Shown: positions 1 to 8,267, counted from the stretch's first letter. The stretch: DNA of 14,804 nt from an uncultured Faecalibacterium sp. (GCA_934525405.1 CAKSZF010000033.1:1-14804), one strand, 5' to 3'. A program made the numbers and translations. The notes: generated by a model from the sequence alone, not told the origin.

Positions 1-2547
1 CTGCTGATCAACAGCGGCATGGCTCCCATGAAGAAGTGGTTCCTGGCACAGGAGGAGCCGCCCCGTCATCGCGTGACCACCTGCCAGAAGTGCATCCGCA
101 CCCCGGATATCGAGCGCGTGGGCATCACTGCCCGCCATGGCACCTTCTTTGAGATGCTGGGCAACTTCTCCTTCCAGGATTACTTCAAGGACGAGGTCAT
201 TCCTTGGGCATGGGAGTTCCTGACCAGTGACGAGTGGATGGCGATCCCCAAGGATCGTCTGCACATCTCTGTGTATGAGGAGGACGACGAGGCTTACGAT
301 ATCTGGACCAAGAAGGTCGGCATCGCCCCGGACCACATGGTGCGTCTGGGCAAGGAGGACAACTTCTGGGAGCATGGCTCCGGCCCGTGCGGCCCCTGCT
401 CCGAGATCTACTTTGACCGCGGCCCCGAGTACGGCTGCGGCAAGCCGACCTGCGGCGTGGGCTGCGACTGCGACCGCTATATGGAGATCTGGAACCTCGT
501 GTTCAGCCAGTTCGACGCCGACGGCAAGGGCCACTACGAGCGTCTGGCACGCCCCAACATTGATACCGGCATGGGCTTGGAGCGTCTGGCCTGCGTGATG
601 CAGAACGTGGGCAACCTGTTCGAGGTGGATACCGTGCAGAGCGTGCTGCACCATGTGGAGCACATTGCAGGCAAGACCTACAAGCAGGACCCCAAGACCG
701 ATATCTCCATCCGCGTCATCACCGACCATATCCGCAGCTGCACCTTTATGGTGTCTGACGGCATCCTGCCCTCCAACGAGGGCCGCGGCTATGTGCTGCG
801 CCGTCTGCTGCGCCGTGCTGCCCGCCATGGCCGGATGCTGGGCATCGACCACCCCTTCCTCGTGGATCTGGTGGAGACCGTCATCCAGTCCAGCGAGTCC
901 GCTTACCCCGAACTGCGCGAGCATGACGCCTATATCAAGAAGGTCATCGGCACCGAGGAAGCAAACTTTGCCCGCACCATCGATGCCGGCATGAACATCC
1001 TGAACAACATGATCGACCGTCTGGAGAAGGCACACGAGAAGCTGCTGAGCGGCTTGGACGTGTTCAAGCTGAACGATACCTTCGGCTTCCCGCTGGATCT
1101 GACCAAGGAGATCGCCGCCGAGCAGGGTCTGGAGATCGACGAGAACGGCTTCCACGCAGAGATGAAGAAGCAGAAGGAGCGCGCCCGCGCCGAGCGCCTG
1201 AAGAAGAACATCTCCGGCTGGAGCGAGGATCTGTTCGGCGCACTGGAGGCCGAGCCCACCGTCTTTACCGGTTACGACACCCTGACCGACAAGGGCACTG
1301 TTGTGGCGCTGAGCGATGAAGAGACCCTGACCGATGCCATTGCCACCGACGAGGAGGCAAAGGACGGCGTGCTGGTGGTGCTGGATAAGACTCCCTTCTA
1401 CGCAGAGATGGGCGGTCAGGCTGCCGACCACGGCGTGCTGAACGGTGCCGAGTGCAGCCTGCGCGTGCTGGACGTGAAAAAGACCCCCAAGGGCTACTAC
1501 GTCCACACCTGTGTGCTGGAAAGCGGCATTGTGAAGGTGGGCGATGTGCTGACCGCACAGGTGGACAAGGGCTACCGCATGGCCATTGCCCGCAACCACA
1601 CCGCTACCCACCTGCTGCAGGCTGCCCTGCGTGAGGTGCTGGGCGACCATGTGCATCAGGCTGGTTCCTATCAGGATGCCTCCATCACCCACTTCGACTT
1701 TACCCACTTCAGTGCCGTGACCGCTGAGGAGCTGGCACGGGTGCAGAAGATCGTCAATGATAAGATCTTTGACTCCATGAACGTCACCGTGCAGGAGATG
1801 CCGGTGGAGGAAGCTAAGAAGCTGGGTGCAATGGCTCTGTTTGGCGAAAAGTACGGCAAGGTGGTCCGCGTGGTGGATATCGAGGGCTGGTCTACCGAGT
1901 TCTGCGGCGGCACTCATGTCAAGAACACCGCCCAGATCGGCGGCTTCAAGATCGTCAGCGAGTCCTCTGTGGCTGCCGGCATCCGCCGTATCGAGGCTGT
2001 CACCGGCCGCAACCTGCTGATCCGTGCAAACCTGCAGGAGGCTATGCTGCATGATGTGGCAAACACCCTGAAGGCCAACAACGTGGCTGCACTGCCCGCC
2101 CGCGCCGAGGCTGTGATGGCTGAGAACAAGGCCATGAGCCGCGAGCTGGAGGAGATGAAGGCAAAGATCGCCGCCTCCAAGGTGGACAGCCTGTTCGACA
2201 ATGCTGAGGAAGCAGACGGCGTGAAGATCGCCTCCGCATACTTTACCGGTACCACCGGCGATACCCTGCGCGGTATGTGCGACAGCATCCGCGACAAGGC
2301 CGTGAACCCTGTGGTGGCTGTTCTGGTGGGCAAGGCTGAGGATAAGATCACCATGGCTGTTACCGTGAATAAGCTGGCACAGGAAAAGGGCCTCAAGGCC
2401 GGTGTGCTGGTCAAGGAGTTGTCCGCTATCGCCGGCGGCAAGGGCGGCGGCAAGCCGGACTTTGCAATGGCCGGTCTGAAGGACGAGACCAAGATCGACG
2501 AGGCACTGGCTGCTGTGAGCGCTATTGTCAAGAAGGCTCTGGGCTAA
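1..2547 (+). CDS. alaS: Alanine--tRNA ligase (AlaRS), 5' end cut by window edge
   Basis: Charges tRNA-Ala with alanine and edits mischarged Ser/Gly; cytoplasmic. The reading frame is open from base 1 (LLINSGMAPMKKWF...), so the first in-frame Met near base 19 is internal. Intact AlaRS proteins begin roughly 40-50 residues further upstream. Visible family marks, in order: the class II catalytic core with the GSGPCGPCSEIYFDRG motif, a Cys-rich CGxxCGVGCDC insertion, and the RRLLRRAARHGR segment. Next come the editing-domain zinc motifs HTATH (about 1600) and CGGTH (about 1904), then a helical linker and the Gly-rich C-Ala domain (GGKGGGKPDFA). At 842 visible residues it fits a full-length bacterial AlaRS (~875). 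It is followed by a hairpin terminator before the HIT gene. No defects were seen. Confidence 0.97.
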   Translation: MLINSGMAPMKKWFLAQEEPPRHRVTTCQKCIRTPDIERVGITARHGTFFEMLGNFSFQDYFKDEVIPWAWEFLTSDEWMAIPKDRLHISVYEEDDEAYDIWTKKVGIAPDHMVRLGKEDNFWEHGSGPCGPCSEIYFDRGPEYGCGKPTCGVGCDCDRYMEIWNLVFSQFDADGKGHYERLARPNIDTGMGLERLACVMQNVGNLFEVDTVQSVLHHVEHIAGKTYKQDPKTDISIRVITDHIRSCTFMVSDGILPSNEGRGYVLRRLLRRAARHGRMLGIDHPFLVDLVETVIQSSESAYPELREHDAYIKKVIGTEEANFARTIDAGMNILNNMIDRLEKAHEKLLSGLDVFKLNDTFGFPLDLTKEIAAEQGLEIDENGFHAEMKKQKERARAERLKKNISGWSEDLFGALEAEPTVFTGYDTLTDKGTVVALSDEETLTDAIATDEEAKDGVLVVLDKTPFYAEMGGQAADHGVLNGAECSLRVLDVKKTPKGYYVHTCVLESGIVKVGDVLTAQVDKGYRMAIARNHTATHLLQAALREVLGDHVHQAGSYQDASITHFDFTHFSAVTAEELARVQKIVNDKIFDSMNVTVQEMPVEEAKKLGAMALFGEKYGKVVRVVDIEGWSTEFCGGTHVKNTAQIGGFKIVSESSVAAGIRRIEAVTGRNLLIRANLQEAMLHDVANTLKANNVAALPARAEAVMAENKAMSRELEEMKAKIAASKVDSLFDNAEEADGVKIASAYFTGTTGDTLRGMCDSIRDKAVNPVVAVLVGKAEDKITMAVTVNKLAQEKGLKAGVLVKELSAIAGGKGGGKPDFAMAGLKDETKIDEALAAVSAIVKKALG

Positions 2548-2560
2548 AAAAGATCCATGT

Positions 2561-2602
2561 CCCCCGCCCGGTGCCGGATGCGCGCCGGGCGGCGGGCTTT
2601 TG
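2561..2602 (+). terminator. Rho-independent terminator after alaS
   Basis: A 10-bp GC-rich stem pairs 2565-2574 with 2582-2591 (one G-U pair) around a 7-nt loop. It can extend with the flanking CCC/GGG and is followed by TTTT at 2598-2601. It lies 17 nt after the alaS stop and before the HIT gene's ribosome site. Its position argues against any HIT start codon upstream of 2602. The U-tract is short, so read-through is possible. Confidence 0.7.
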
Positions 2603-2627
2603 TAGAAGCAGGAAGGAGTGTTCCCCC

Positions 2628-2960
2628 ATGGAAGATTGTCTGTTTTGCATGATCGCAGAGGGCAAGATCCCCTCTAAAAAGCTGTACGAGGATGACCAGG
2701 TAGTGGCATTCTACGACATCAACCCGCAGGCAAAGGTGCATTTCCTTGTGGTTCCCCGCAAGCACATCTCCTCTGCCGCTGCGCTGACCGAGGAGGATGG
2801 TGCCCTGCTGGGCCACATCTTTGCCGTCATCGCAAAGCTGGCCAAGGAGCAGGGGCTGGAAAACGGCTACCGCATCATCTCCAACGTGGGCGAGGACGCA
2901 GGCCAGACCGTGAAGCATCTGCATTTCCATGTTCTGGGCGGCGAAAAACTGCCTGTCTGA
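2628..2960 (+). CDS. HIT-family (Hint/PKCI-like) nucleotide hydrolase
   Basis: A 110-residue histidine-triad protein. The family hydrolyses phosphoramidates of nucleotides such as adenosine 5'-monophosphoramidate; the exact cellular substrate is not known from sequence. The catalytic triad is near the C-terminus as H-L-H-F-H-V in the context QTVKHLHFHVLGG. The N-terminus EDCLFCMIAEGKIPSKKLYEDD is the usual start of the Hint branch (Cys residues in the CxxC-like position). Start chosen at ATG 2628 because GGAAGGAG (2611-2618) sits at good spacing. A longer frame start at 2571 would fall inside the alaS terminator. It is followed 27 nt later by the phosphoribosyltransferase gene, probably co-transcribed. 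Full family length with no anomalies. Confidence 0.93.
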   Translation: MEDCLFCMIAEGKIPSKKLYEDDQVVAFYDINPQAKVHFLVVPRKHISSAAALTEEDGALLGHIFAVIAKLAKEQGLENGYRIISNVGEDAGQTVKHLHFHVLGGEKLPV

Positions 2961-2987
2961 TTCCAATACGAAAGGGAGATTTTGATT

Positions 2988-3527
2988 ATGGCTGAAACTT
3001 ATACCCTGCATGTTGCAGGTCTGACCCGTGAGTTGACCATCTGCAAGGTGAACGACCACATGGACATTGCCGCCTTCATCATGCTGGGTGATGCCGAGCT
3101 GACCGTGGCCGCTGCTGCGGAGCTGCTGAAGAAGTGCCCGGATTTTGATATCCTGCTCACCGCCGAGGCCAAGGGTATTCCGCTGGCACACGAGATGAGC
3201 CGTCAGAGTGGCAAGCCCTACATCTGCGCCCGCAAGGGTGTCAAGCTGTATATGCCGGACCCCGTGGTGGTGGAGGACCAGTCCATTACCACTGCCGGTA
3301 AGCAGAAGCTGGTCATCGACCGCAAGGAGCTGGAAAAGATGAACGGCAAGCGTGTGCTGGTGGTGGACGATGTCATCTCCACCGGCGGCTCTCTGAAGGC
3401 ACTGGACGCGCTGGCAGAAAAGACCCAGTGCACCATCGTGGGTCAGGCCGCTGTTCTGGCCGAGGGCGACGCTTCTGAGCGCAAGGATATCATCTTCCTT
3501 GAGCCGCTGCCCCTGTTCTTCCACTAA
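2988..3527 (+). CDS. Purine-type phosphoribosyltransferase (Apt/Xpt-like)
   Basis: A 179-residue type I phosphoribosyltransferase. The PRPP-binding loop is clear: VLVVDDVISTGGSLKAL (about residues 122-138), with the two Asp and the STGG turn. Upstream, LLTAEAKGIPLAHEMSR matches the conserved substrate/pyrophosphate loop of adenine/xanthine-type enzymes. KPYICARKGVKLYM resembles the flexible loop that closes over the active site. Such enzymes join a nucleobase to PRPP in purine salvage. Which base is used cannot be settled from sequence, so no gene symbol is given. ATG 2988 is preferred over an in-frame TTG at 2982 because AAAGGGAG (2971-2978) is properly spaced for it. It ends 6 nt before the ComEC gene, suggesting an operon. 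Confidence 0.85.
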   Translation: MAETYTLHVAGLTRELTICKVNDHMDIAAFIMLGDAELTVAAAAELLKKCPDFDILLTAEAKGIPLAHEMSRQSGKPYICARKGVKLYMPDPVVVEDQSITTAGKQKLVIDRKELEKMNGKRVLVVDDVISTGGSLKALDALAEKTQCTIVGQAAVLAEGDASERKDIIFLEPLPLFFH

Positions 3528-3533
3528 GCTGGG

Positions 3534-5657
3534 ATGCGCCGCCCGCTCTGCGCGTTCTGCGCCGGAATGATGGGCCTTAGTTTCCTGTGGACTTTTTTGC
3601 CGCAAACGGAGCTTTTTATGCCGTTTGCGGCATTTTTTGTTGCCTTTTTGCTGCTGCTCTGCATCCCGGATGGCAGCCGTAAGCTGGCGGTCTGTCTGCT
3701 GCTGGGCGCACTGGTGGGGCTTTGCGCGGTGCATACCACGAGCGCCCGGCTGGAGCGTGCCCGGGCAAATTACGCCGGGCGCACCGTGCTGCTGACCGCC
3801 GAGGTGGAGCGCGCGGACAGCAGCTATTTTTCGGACACAGTGGACGCGACCCTGTGGGTAGAAAGCGTGAACGGCAGCCCGGCGGGCTTCCGCATAGCCT
3901 GTGCAGAACTGTCTGCCTGCGCGGCAGGGCAGCGGGTTCAGGGCTGGTTCACGCTGTCGGCACCGGATGAAGCGGAACGGACGGCGCAGTACGCAGACGG
4001 CATCGCCTTGCAGGCAGAGCCCTTGGCCGAAAAGCCGCAGCTTACCGTGCTGGGCGAGAGCGGTAGCTTCCGAGCCCGCACCCACCGCTTGCAGCAAAAA
4101 CTGAGCGAGTGCCTGCGCCGTGCCATGCACCGGGACACCGGCGGCGTGCTGGCAGCTATGACGGTGGGAGACCGCAGCGGGCTTTCGGCAAAGATGCGCA
4201 GCGCCTACTGGGGTGCGGGGCTTTCCCATGTGCTGGTGGTCAGCGGAATGCATGTTTCCATTCTGTGCGGGGATATCCTGAGCGTTTTGCTGCCCTACCG
4301 CTGGGAGCAGAGCTACCGCAGCCGCAGACGGCGCACAGTCTGGAAAAGCCTGCTGGCGCTGGTGCTGATGGGCGTGACCGGCTTTACGCCCTCGGTGCGC
4401 CGCGCTGCCGTGGCGGTGTGGGTCAGCGCCTTGGGCGTGTGGGTGTGGGGACCATCGGACGCCCTCACTTCGCTGGCGGCGGCAGGTATCCTGATGACTG
4501 CTGCCAACAGCTATGCGGTGTGGGATATCGGCTTTGAACTTTCCTTTGCGGCAGTGGTGGGCACGGTGGCGGGTGGTGCCTGCATCCGCCGGATGCGGGA
4601 CGCCCACGACAGACGGTTTTGGGTCAAAGCGGGGGAAAATCTGCAAAAGCCGGTCAGACGCCCGTGGTTCAACAGGCTGCCAGAGCGGCTTCAGGGGCTT
4701 GCAGAGAGCGCCTGTATTGCCGCCTGTGCCTCGGTGGCTACCTTCCCAGTGCTGGTGCTGCGGGGCTTGAGTGTCAGCGCGTGGGCAGTGGTTTCCAGCA
4801 TCGCGGTGCTGTGGATGGTGCAGCCGCTGCTTTTGCTGGGACTGGCAGTGGCTTTTGCGGGGCTGGTGCCGTGGCTGGCACCACTGCACGGGGTGCTTTC
4901 CCGGGCGGCAGACCTGCTCACCGGGCTATTGAACGGCTGGGCAATCTGGCTCAGCACAAAGCCCGGGGCGTCCATCTACTTTGATACTGCCTACGCGGCG
5001 CTGGTCTGTCTGCTGCTGTGCGGGCTTGGGGTGCTGGCCTTCCACTGGCGGGTGCGTCTGCGGGTGGCTCTGCCGGGCATCCTGCTGGCGGCAGCGGTGG
5101 GCATCGGGTTGGGGAACGCCCTCAGCCGGGACGTGGTGCACATTGACCTTGTGGGCAGCGCACAAGCACCTGCGGTGGTGGTTGCCCAGAACGACCGAGC
5201 GGTGGTGCTGTTCCGGGGCGGCAGCGCCGCCCAGCGTGCGGTGGAAAACCAGCTGGCGCGGCGGGGCGTGCGCACCGTGGAACTGGTGATAGATCTGCGT
5301 ATGAACGCAAAAACCGTCTGCACCTTGCCCGCGCAGCAGGGGATAAGGGCAGAGCGTCTGCCGGTCAATACCAGCCGTAAGCTGCGCTGCACCCCGGCGG
5401 CGGTGGAGTTGCTGCGCACCCGGGAAGGATGCCTTGTGCGGTTGAGCATCGGCAACCGACAGTTTGTGACCTTGAGCGGCAAGGCAGAACTGGCACAGCC
5501 GCTGCAAACGGAGTGGTTGATTGCCACGCCGAAAAAGCCGGAGACGGTGCAGTACCAAAAACTGCTGGCGCTGCGCAGTTACAGCTGGATGCCGCCGGAA
5601 ACGCAGTACACAGCCTCCCTCAGTCTGCGCCGCACCGGCGGCGAAAGGCTAGGGTAA
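3534..5657 (+). CDS. comEC: ComEC/Rec2-family DNA-uptake channel, C-terminal metallo-beta-lactamase site apparently lost
   Basis: A 707-residue polytopic membrane protein. Residues ~1-70 hold hydrophobic segments, then a soluble DUF4131-like domain (~80-165). The ComEC competence core runs from about residue 205, beginning with AMTVGDRSGLSAKMRSAYWG and HVLVVSGMHVSI, followed by many membrane helices to ~residue 530. ComEC forms the inner-membrane channel for single-stranded DNA in natural transformation. The C-terminal ~170 residues start with VVHIDLVGSAQAPAVVV, where most ComEC proteins have HFLDVGQGD. I find no HxHxDH motif or later metal ligands, so the nuclease-like domain looks vestigial. 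The ribosome site at ATG 3534 is weak (gctggg); ATG 3567 is an alternative start. It lies 6 nt after the phosphoribosyltransferase gene. Whether it still supports transformation is unknown. Confidence 0.88.
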   Translation: MRRPLCAFCAGMMGLSFLWTFLPQTELFMPFAAFFVAFLLLLCIPDGSRKLAVCLLLGALVGLCAVHTTSARLERARANYAGRTVLLTAEVERADSSYFSDTVDATLWVESVNGSPAGFRIACAELSACAAGQRVQGWFTLSAPDEAERTAQYADGIALQAEPLAEKPQLTVLGESGSFRARTHRLQQKLSECLRRAMHRDTGGVLAAMTVGDRSGLSAKMRSAYWGAGLSHVLVVSGMHVSILCGDILSVLLPYRWEQSYRSRRRRTVWKSLLALVLMGVTGFTPSVRRAAVAVWVSALGVWVWGPSDALTSLAAAGILMTAANSYAVWDIGFELSFAAVVGTVAGGACIRRMRDAHDRRFWVKAGENLQKPVRRPWFNRLPERLQGLAESACIAACASVATFPVLVLRGLSVSAWAVVSSIAVLWMVQPLLLLGLAVAFAGLVPWLAPLHGVLSRAADLLTGLLNGWAIWLSTKPGASIYFDTAYAALVCLLLCGLGVLAFHWRVRLRVALPGILLAAAVGIGLGNALSRDVVHIDLVGSAQAPAVVVAQNDRAVVLFRGGSAAQRAVENQLARRGVRTVELVIDLRMNAKTVCTLPAQQGIRAERLPVNTSRKLRCTPAAVELLRTREGCLVRLSIGNRQFVTLSGKAELAQPLQTEWLIATPKKPETVQYQKLLALRSYSWMPPETQYTASLSLRRTGGERLG

Positions 5658-5661
5658 TGCT

Positions 5662-5689
5662 TTGCAATCCGAGCTGAGTGTGGTACAAT
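5662..5689 (+). promoter_or_regulatory. Sigma-A type promoter for holA-rnmV
   Basis: A TTGCAA -35 (5662-5667), a 16-nt spacer and an extended -10 TGGTACAAT (TACAAT at 5684-5689) lie just after the comEC stop and 37 nt before holA. The match is good enough to suggest that holA and the gene behind it are transcribed independently of the upstream run. Confidence 0.6.
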
Positions 5690-5725
5690 ACAAGGAGCAT
5701 TTTATAACAGGAAAGGGGCATTTGC

Positions 5726-6754
5726 ATGGCCACGGAAGCAAAACTCCGGCAGCTGGCCGACAAGGGCTGCCCGGTCTACTATTTTTATTCCAGCGAGCGG
5801 TATCTGGTGCGGCAGGCAGTGGCGGCGGCGGTGCGGGTGCTGTCGGCAGACAGCGACGAGGACGCCACCGTTCTGGACGGTGCCGCCCCGGAGCTGGAAC
5901 AGCTCATCATGGCGGCGGGCACCATTTCGTTTTTCGGTACCCGGCGTGTGGTGGTGCTGCCGGAGCTCGACCCCGCCGCCTACGGCAGCAAGGACTTGGA
6001 CGAGCTGTGCAGTACCCTTTCCAGCTTGGAAAACGCCGTGGCGGTGCTGGGCAGCGTGTTTCCGCTGGAGCGCAGCAAGCTCAAGCTTGGTAAGCAGGCG
6101 CAAAAGCTGCAGGCTCAGTGCAAGGCCATTGGCTACACGGAAGAACTGGCAAAGCCCCGCCCCTTTGAACTGAAAAATCTGATGATGGAGCGCGCAAAGG
6201 CGCAGGGTGCAACCCTGCCGGACGGCGCAGCCACCGCATTGCTGGAGCGCTGCGGCGAGGACCCCTTTCTGCTGGAAAACGAGGTGGATAAGCTCTGTGC
6301 CCTGTCTGGCTACCAGACCGTGAGCGCCTCCATGGTGGCGGAGATGGGCACGGTGAGCCTTGAAGCGGATGTGTTCGAGATGATCCGCATGATTACCGCC
6401 AAAAACGCCACCGGAGCCTGCAAAAAGTTACAGACCCTGCTGCGGCTGCAGCAGGAGCCCATTGCCATTACAGCGGCGATGATCGGCAGCTATGTGGATC
6501 TGTACCGGGTCAAATTGGGGGCGGCAAAACGGAAAAATTACAGTGCAGTGCACAAGGATTTTGGCTATAAGGGCAGTGACTACCGGCTGAAGCGCTCGGC
6601 AGAGACTGCCGCCCACTACACCCTGCCCCAGCTGGAGGCCTGCTTGCAGGTGCTGCTGGAGCTGGACCAGAGCCTGAAAAGCCAGCCTGTGGCGGCGCAG
6701 ACACTGCTGGAAACAGCACTGTGCCGTCTGGCGCTGGCGGGGAGCGGAAGATGA
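5726..6754 (+). CDS. holA: DNA polymerase III subunit delta
   Basis: A 342-residue delta subunit of the clamp loader. It opens the beta sliding clamp and, with delta' and tau/gamma, loads it on primed DNA. The N-terminal AAA+-like fold is recognisable from CPVYYFYSSERYLVRQAV (about residues 13-30). The middle FFGTRRVVVLPELD strand and the ENEVDKLCAL ... EADVFEMIRMITAKN segment at the end of domain II are typical of HolA. The C-terminal helical domain ends YTLPQLEACLQVLLELDQSLKSQP, the usual LLxxDxxxK signature. ATG 5726 has an AAAGGGG ribosome site at 5713-5719. Its stop overlaps the next gene's start (ATGA at 6751-6754), indicating translational coupling. Length is normal. Confidence 0.9.
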   Translation: MATEAKLRQLADKGCPVYYFYSSERYLVRQAVAAAVRVLSADSDEDATVLDGAAPELEQLIMAAGTISFFGTRRVVVLPELDPAAYGSKDLDELCSTLSSLENAVAVLGSVFPLERSKLKLGKQAQKLQAQCKAIGYTEELAKPRPFELKNLMMERAKAQGATLPDGAATALLERCGEDPFLLENEVDKLCALSGYQTVSASMVAEMGTVSLEADVFEMIRMITAKNATGACKKLQTLLRLQQEPIAITAAMIGSYVDLYRVKLGAAKRKNYSAVHKDFGYKGSDYRLKRSAETAAHYTLPQLEACLQVLLELDQSLKSQPVAAQTLLETALCRLALAGSGR

Positions 6755-7365
6755 TGCAAAGCAAGATGATCCATACCGATCGGGTGCTGATCGTGGAGGG
6801 CAAGTACGATGCCGTCCGTCTGGCGCACCTGACCGATGCCATGATCCTACTGACGGATGGTTTTGGCATTTATAAAGACAAACAGCGCCAGCAGCTGTTC
6901 CGGGCGCTGGCGCAGAAAAACGGTTTGATCTTGCTCACGGATTCGGACGCGGCAGGCTTCCGCATCCGCAATTACATCACCAACATGGTGGGTGCGCAGA
7001 ATGTGGTGCAGGCTTATGTGCCCGCCATCCACGGCAAGGAAAAGCGCAAGGCGCAGCCCGGCAAGGAGGGCTTGCTGGGGGTAGAGGGCGTGGACGACGC
7101 CCTTGTGCGGCAGGCTCTGCTGGACGCCTTGGGCGCGGAAGCCGGTGCCGCGCCGGTGCGCCCGGCAGGGCGGCAGATCACCTACACCGACCTGTACGAG
7201 TGGGGGCTTTCCGGCAAGCCCGGCAGCGCCGAGCGCAAGGCTAGACTCTTGAATGCGCTGGGGCTGCCGCCGCGCCTTTCCAAAAAGGAACTGGTGGAGG
7301 CCTTTAACCGGCTATACACTTTTGAACAACTGGACGAGTTGCAGTTGAAAATTTTGCAGGAGTGA
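6751..7365 (+). CDS. rnmV: Ribonuclease M5-like Toprim protein
   Basis: A 204-residue protein with an N-terminal Toprim domain: the acidic VLIVEGKYDAVRL strand (about residues 10-22) and the LLTDSDAAGFRIRNYI DxD motif (about 60-75). Next come the GVEGVDDALVRQALLDAL stretch typical of RNase M5 and a C-terminal DUF4093-like helical domain (ERKARLLNALGLPPRLSKKEL). RNase M5 makes the last cuts in 5S rRNA maturation. ATG 6751 overlaps the holA stop; ATG 6754 is an equally possible start, served by GGGGAG (6739-6744). In many Firmicutes rnmV sits beside the rsmA methyltransferase gene; here it is coupled to holA. It ends 4 bp from the convergent sigma gene with no terminator between them. A generic Toprim/primase-like role is the main alternative. 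Confidence 0.8.
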   Translation: MMQSKMIHTDRVLIVEGKYDAVRLAHLTDAMILLTDGFGIYKDKQRQQLFRALAQKNGLILLTDSDAAGFRIRNYITNMVGAQNVVQAYVPAIHGKEKRKAQPGKEGLLGVEGVDDALVRQALLDALGAEAGAAPVRPAGRQITYTDLYEWGLSGKPGSAERKARLLNALGLPPRLSKKELVEAFNRLYTFEQLDELQLKILQE

Positions 7366-7369
7366 AAAC

Positions 7370-8053
7370 CTAGCCGTTTTTGCCCCACGTCTGCCGCAGC
7401 AGTTCCAGCGCGTGGGTCTCCAGCCGGGAAACGTAGCTGCGGCTGATGCCCAGCAGCCCGGCGGTCTCCAGCTGGGTCAGGGGCGGCTGCCCGGCCAGCC
7501 CGTACCGCAGCAGTAAGATCTGCCGCTCCCGGGCGGGCAGAGTGTCCAGCAGCTGCCGCAGCCGCCGGACATCCTCCTGCCGCTCACAGCTGTCCTCCAT
7601 GCAAAAGCCGTCCTGTATCACATCCGCTAAGGTCAGCGCCGAGTCCCCGTCTGCCTCCAAGGATTCTTGCAGAGAGACGGTCTGCCCGCTCTTGCGCTCC
7701 CGCCGGAACTGCATGCGGATCTCGTTTTCAATGCAGCGGCTTGCATAAGTGGAAAACCGCGCCTTGCGTGTGGCATCAAAGGTATCTACCGCTTTCATCA
7801 GCCCGATGGTGCCGATGGAAACAAGATCCTCTTGGTCGCCCGGCAGGGCGTAATATTTTTTTACGATGTGCGCCACCAGCCGCAGATTGTGGCGGATCAG
7901 CTTTTCCCGGGCGGCGGCATCCCCGGCGCGCAGGGCGCTGAAAGCGGCGGCTTCTTCCCGGGCTGTGAGCGGACGCGGAAAGCAGCCGCTTTCCAGATGG
8001 AGCGCCAGAAACAGAAATTTTGTGGCGAAAAATTGCAGTAAGGTCAGCAGCAC
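7370..8053 (-). CDS. SigK-like RNA polymerase sigma factor
   Basis: A 227-residue sigma-70-family factor. Region 2 contains RHNLRLVAHIVKKYY, DLVSIGTIGLMKAVDTF and the -10 recognition segment STYASRCIENEIRM. Region 4 ends with LPARERQILLLRYGL and the helix-turn-helix TAGLLGISRSYVSRLE. This order and wording match the SigK/SigE sporulation branch, SigK in particular (CFPRPLTAREE corresponds to the AFPQPLS start of mature SigK). The first ~25 residues are hydrophobic (LLTLLQFFATKFLFLAL), like the pro-sequence of SigK/SigE precursors. Start chosen at GTG 8053 because GGGAGG lies 8 nt upstream; the upstream ATG at 8074 has no ribosome site. If the host is a non-sporulating Faecalibacterium relative, its present role is uncertain. 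No anti-sigma gene is adjacent. Confidence 0.82.
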   Translation of the reverse strand: MLLTLLQFFATKFLFLALHLESGCFPRPLTAREEAAAFSALRAGDAAAREKLIRHNLRLVAHIVKKYYALPGDQEDLVSIGTIGLMKAVDTFDATRKARFSTYASRCIENEIRMQFRRERKSGQTVSLQESLEADGDSALTLADVIQDGFCMEDSCERQEDVRRLRQLLDTLPARERQILLLRYGLAGQPPLTQLETAGLLGISRSYVSRLETHALELLRQTWGKNG

Positions 8054-8061
8054 ACGATATC

Positions 8062-8067
8062 CCTCCC
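8062..8067 (-). promoter_or_regulatory. Ribosome binding site that fixes the GTG start of the sigma gene
   Basis: On the minus strand GGGAGG lies 8 nt before GTG 8053. The sequence lies within codons that would be translated if the upstream ATG (8074) were used, and that ATG has no Shine-Dalgarno match. This supports the shorter protein. Confidence 0.6.
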
Positions 8068-8196
8068 GGTACATAGTTGTTAGATGGTATGAGCCGGGGC
8101 GTGGATAGATGCCGGAGGGGGCGGAAGGGGAGCGCCTGCAAGGCACAGGCAGAAACTATCGTGAAATTTAAGCCGATCTGTGATTGATGCCGAGAC

Positions 8197-8226
8197 TGCC
8201 CGGACGAAAAATGTTCGGGCATTTCT
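8197..8226 (+). terminator. Hairpin, possible weak terminator
   Basis: A 9-bp stem pairs TGCCCGGAC (8197-8205) with GTTCGGGCA (8213-8221), one G-U pair, around the loop GAAAAAT, followed by TTTCTC. It lies in the 278-bp gap between the divergent sigma gene and NTF2-like gene, so it may be a leftover terminator of a lost gene or a structured boundary of the acquired AT-rich DNA. The U-tract is poor. Confidence 0.4.
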
Positions 8227-8267
8227 CATATATTCTAAAGCTGCGGTAGAAGTGTACACAAGTTTTA

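Noticed and set aside
2544..4889. A 781-codon open frame on the minus strand
   Set aside because: It runs antisense to the HIT, phosphoribosyltransferase and comEC genes, all with clear motifs. Its composition (His/Gln/Arg-rich, low complexity) is what GC-rich antisense frames give.
8084..8091. Sigma-E-type promoter for the sigma gene (CATACCAT on the minus strand)
   Set aside because: One mismatch in the -10 and no convincing -35, so it is mentioned only as a suggestion in the findings and not listed as a feature.
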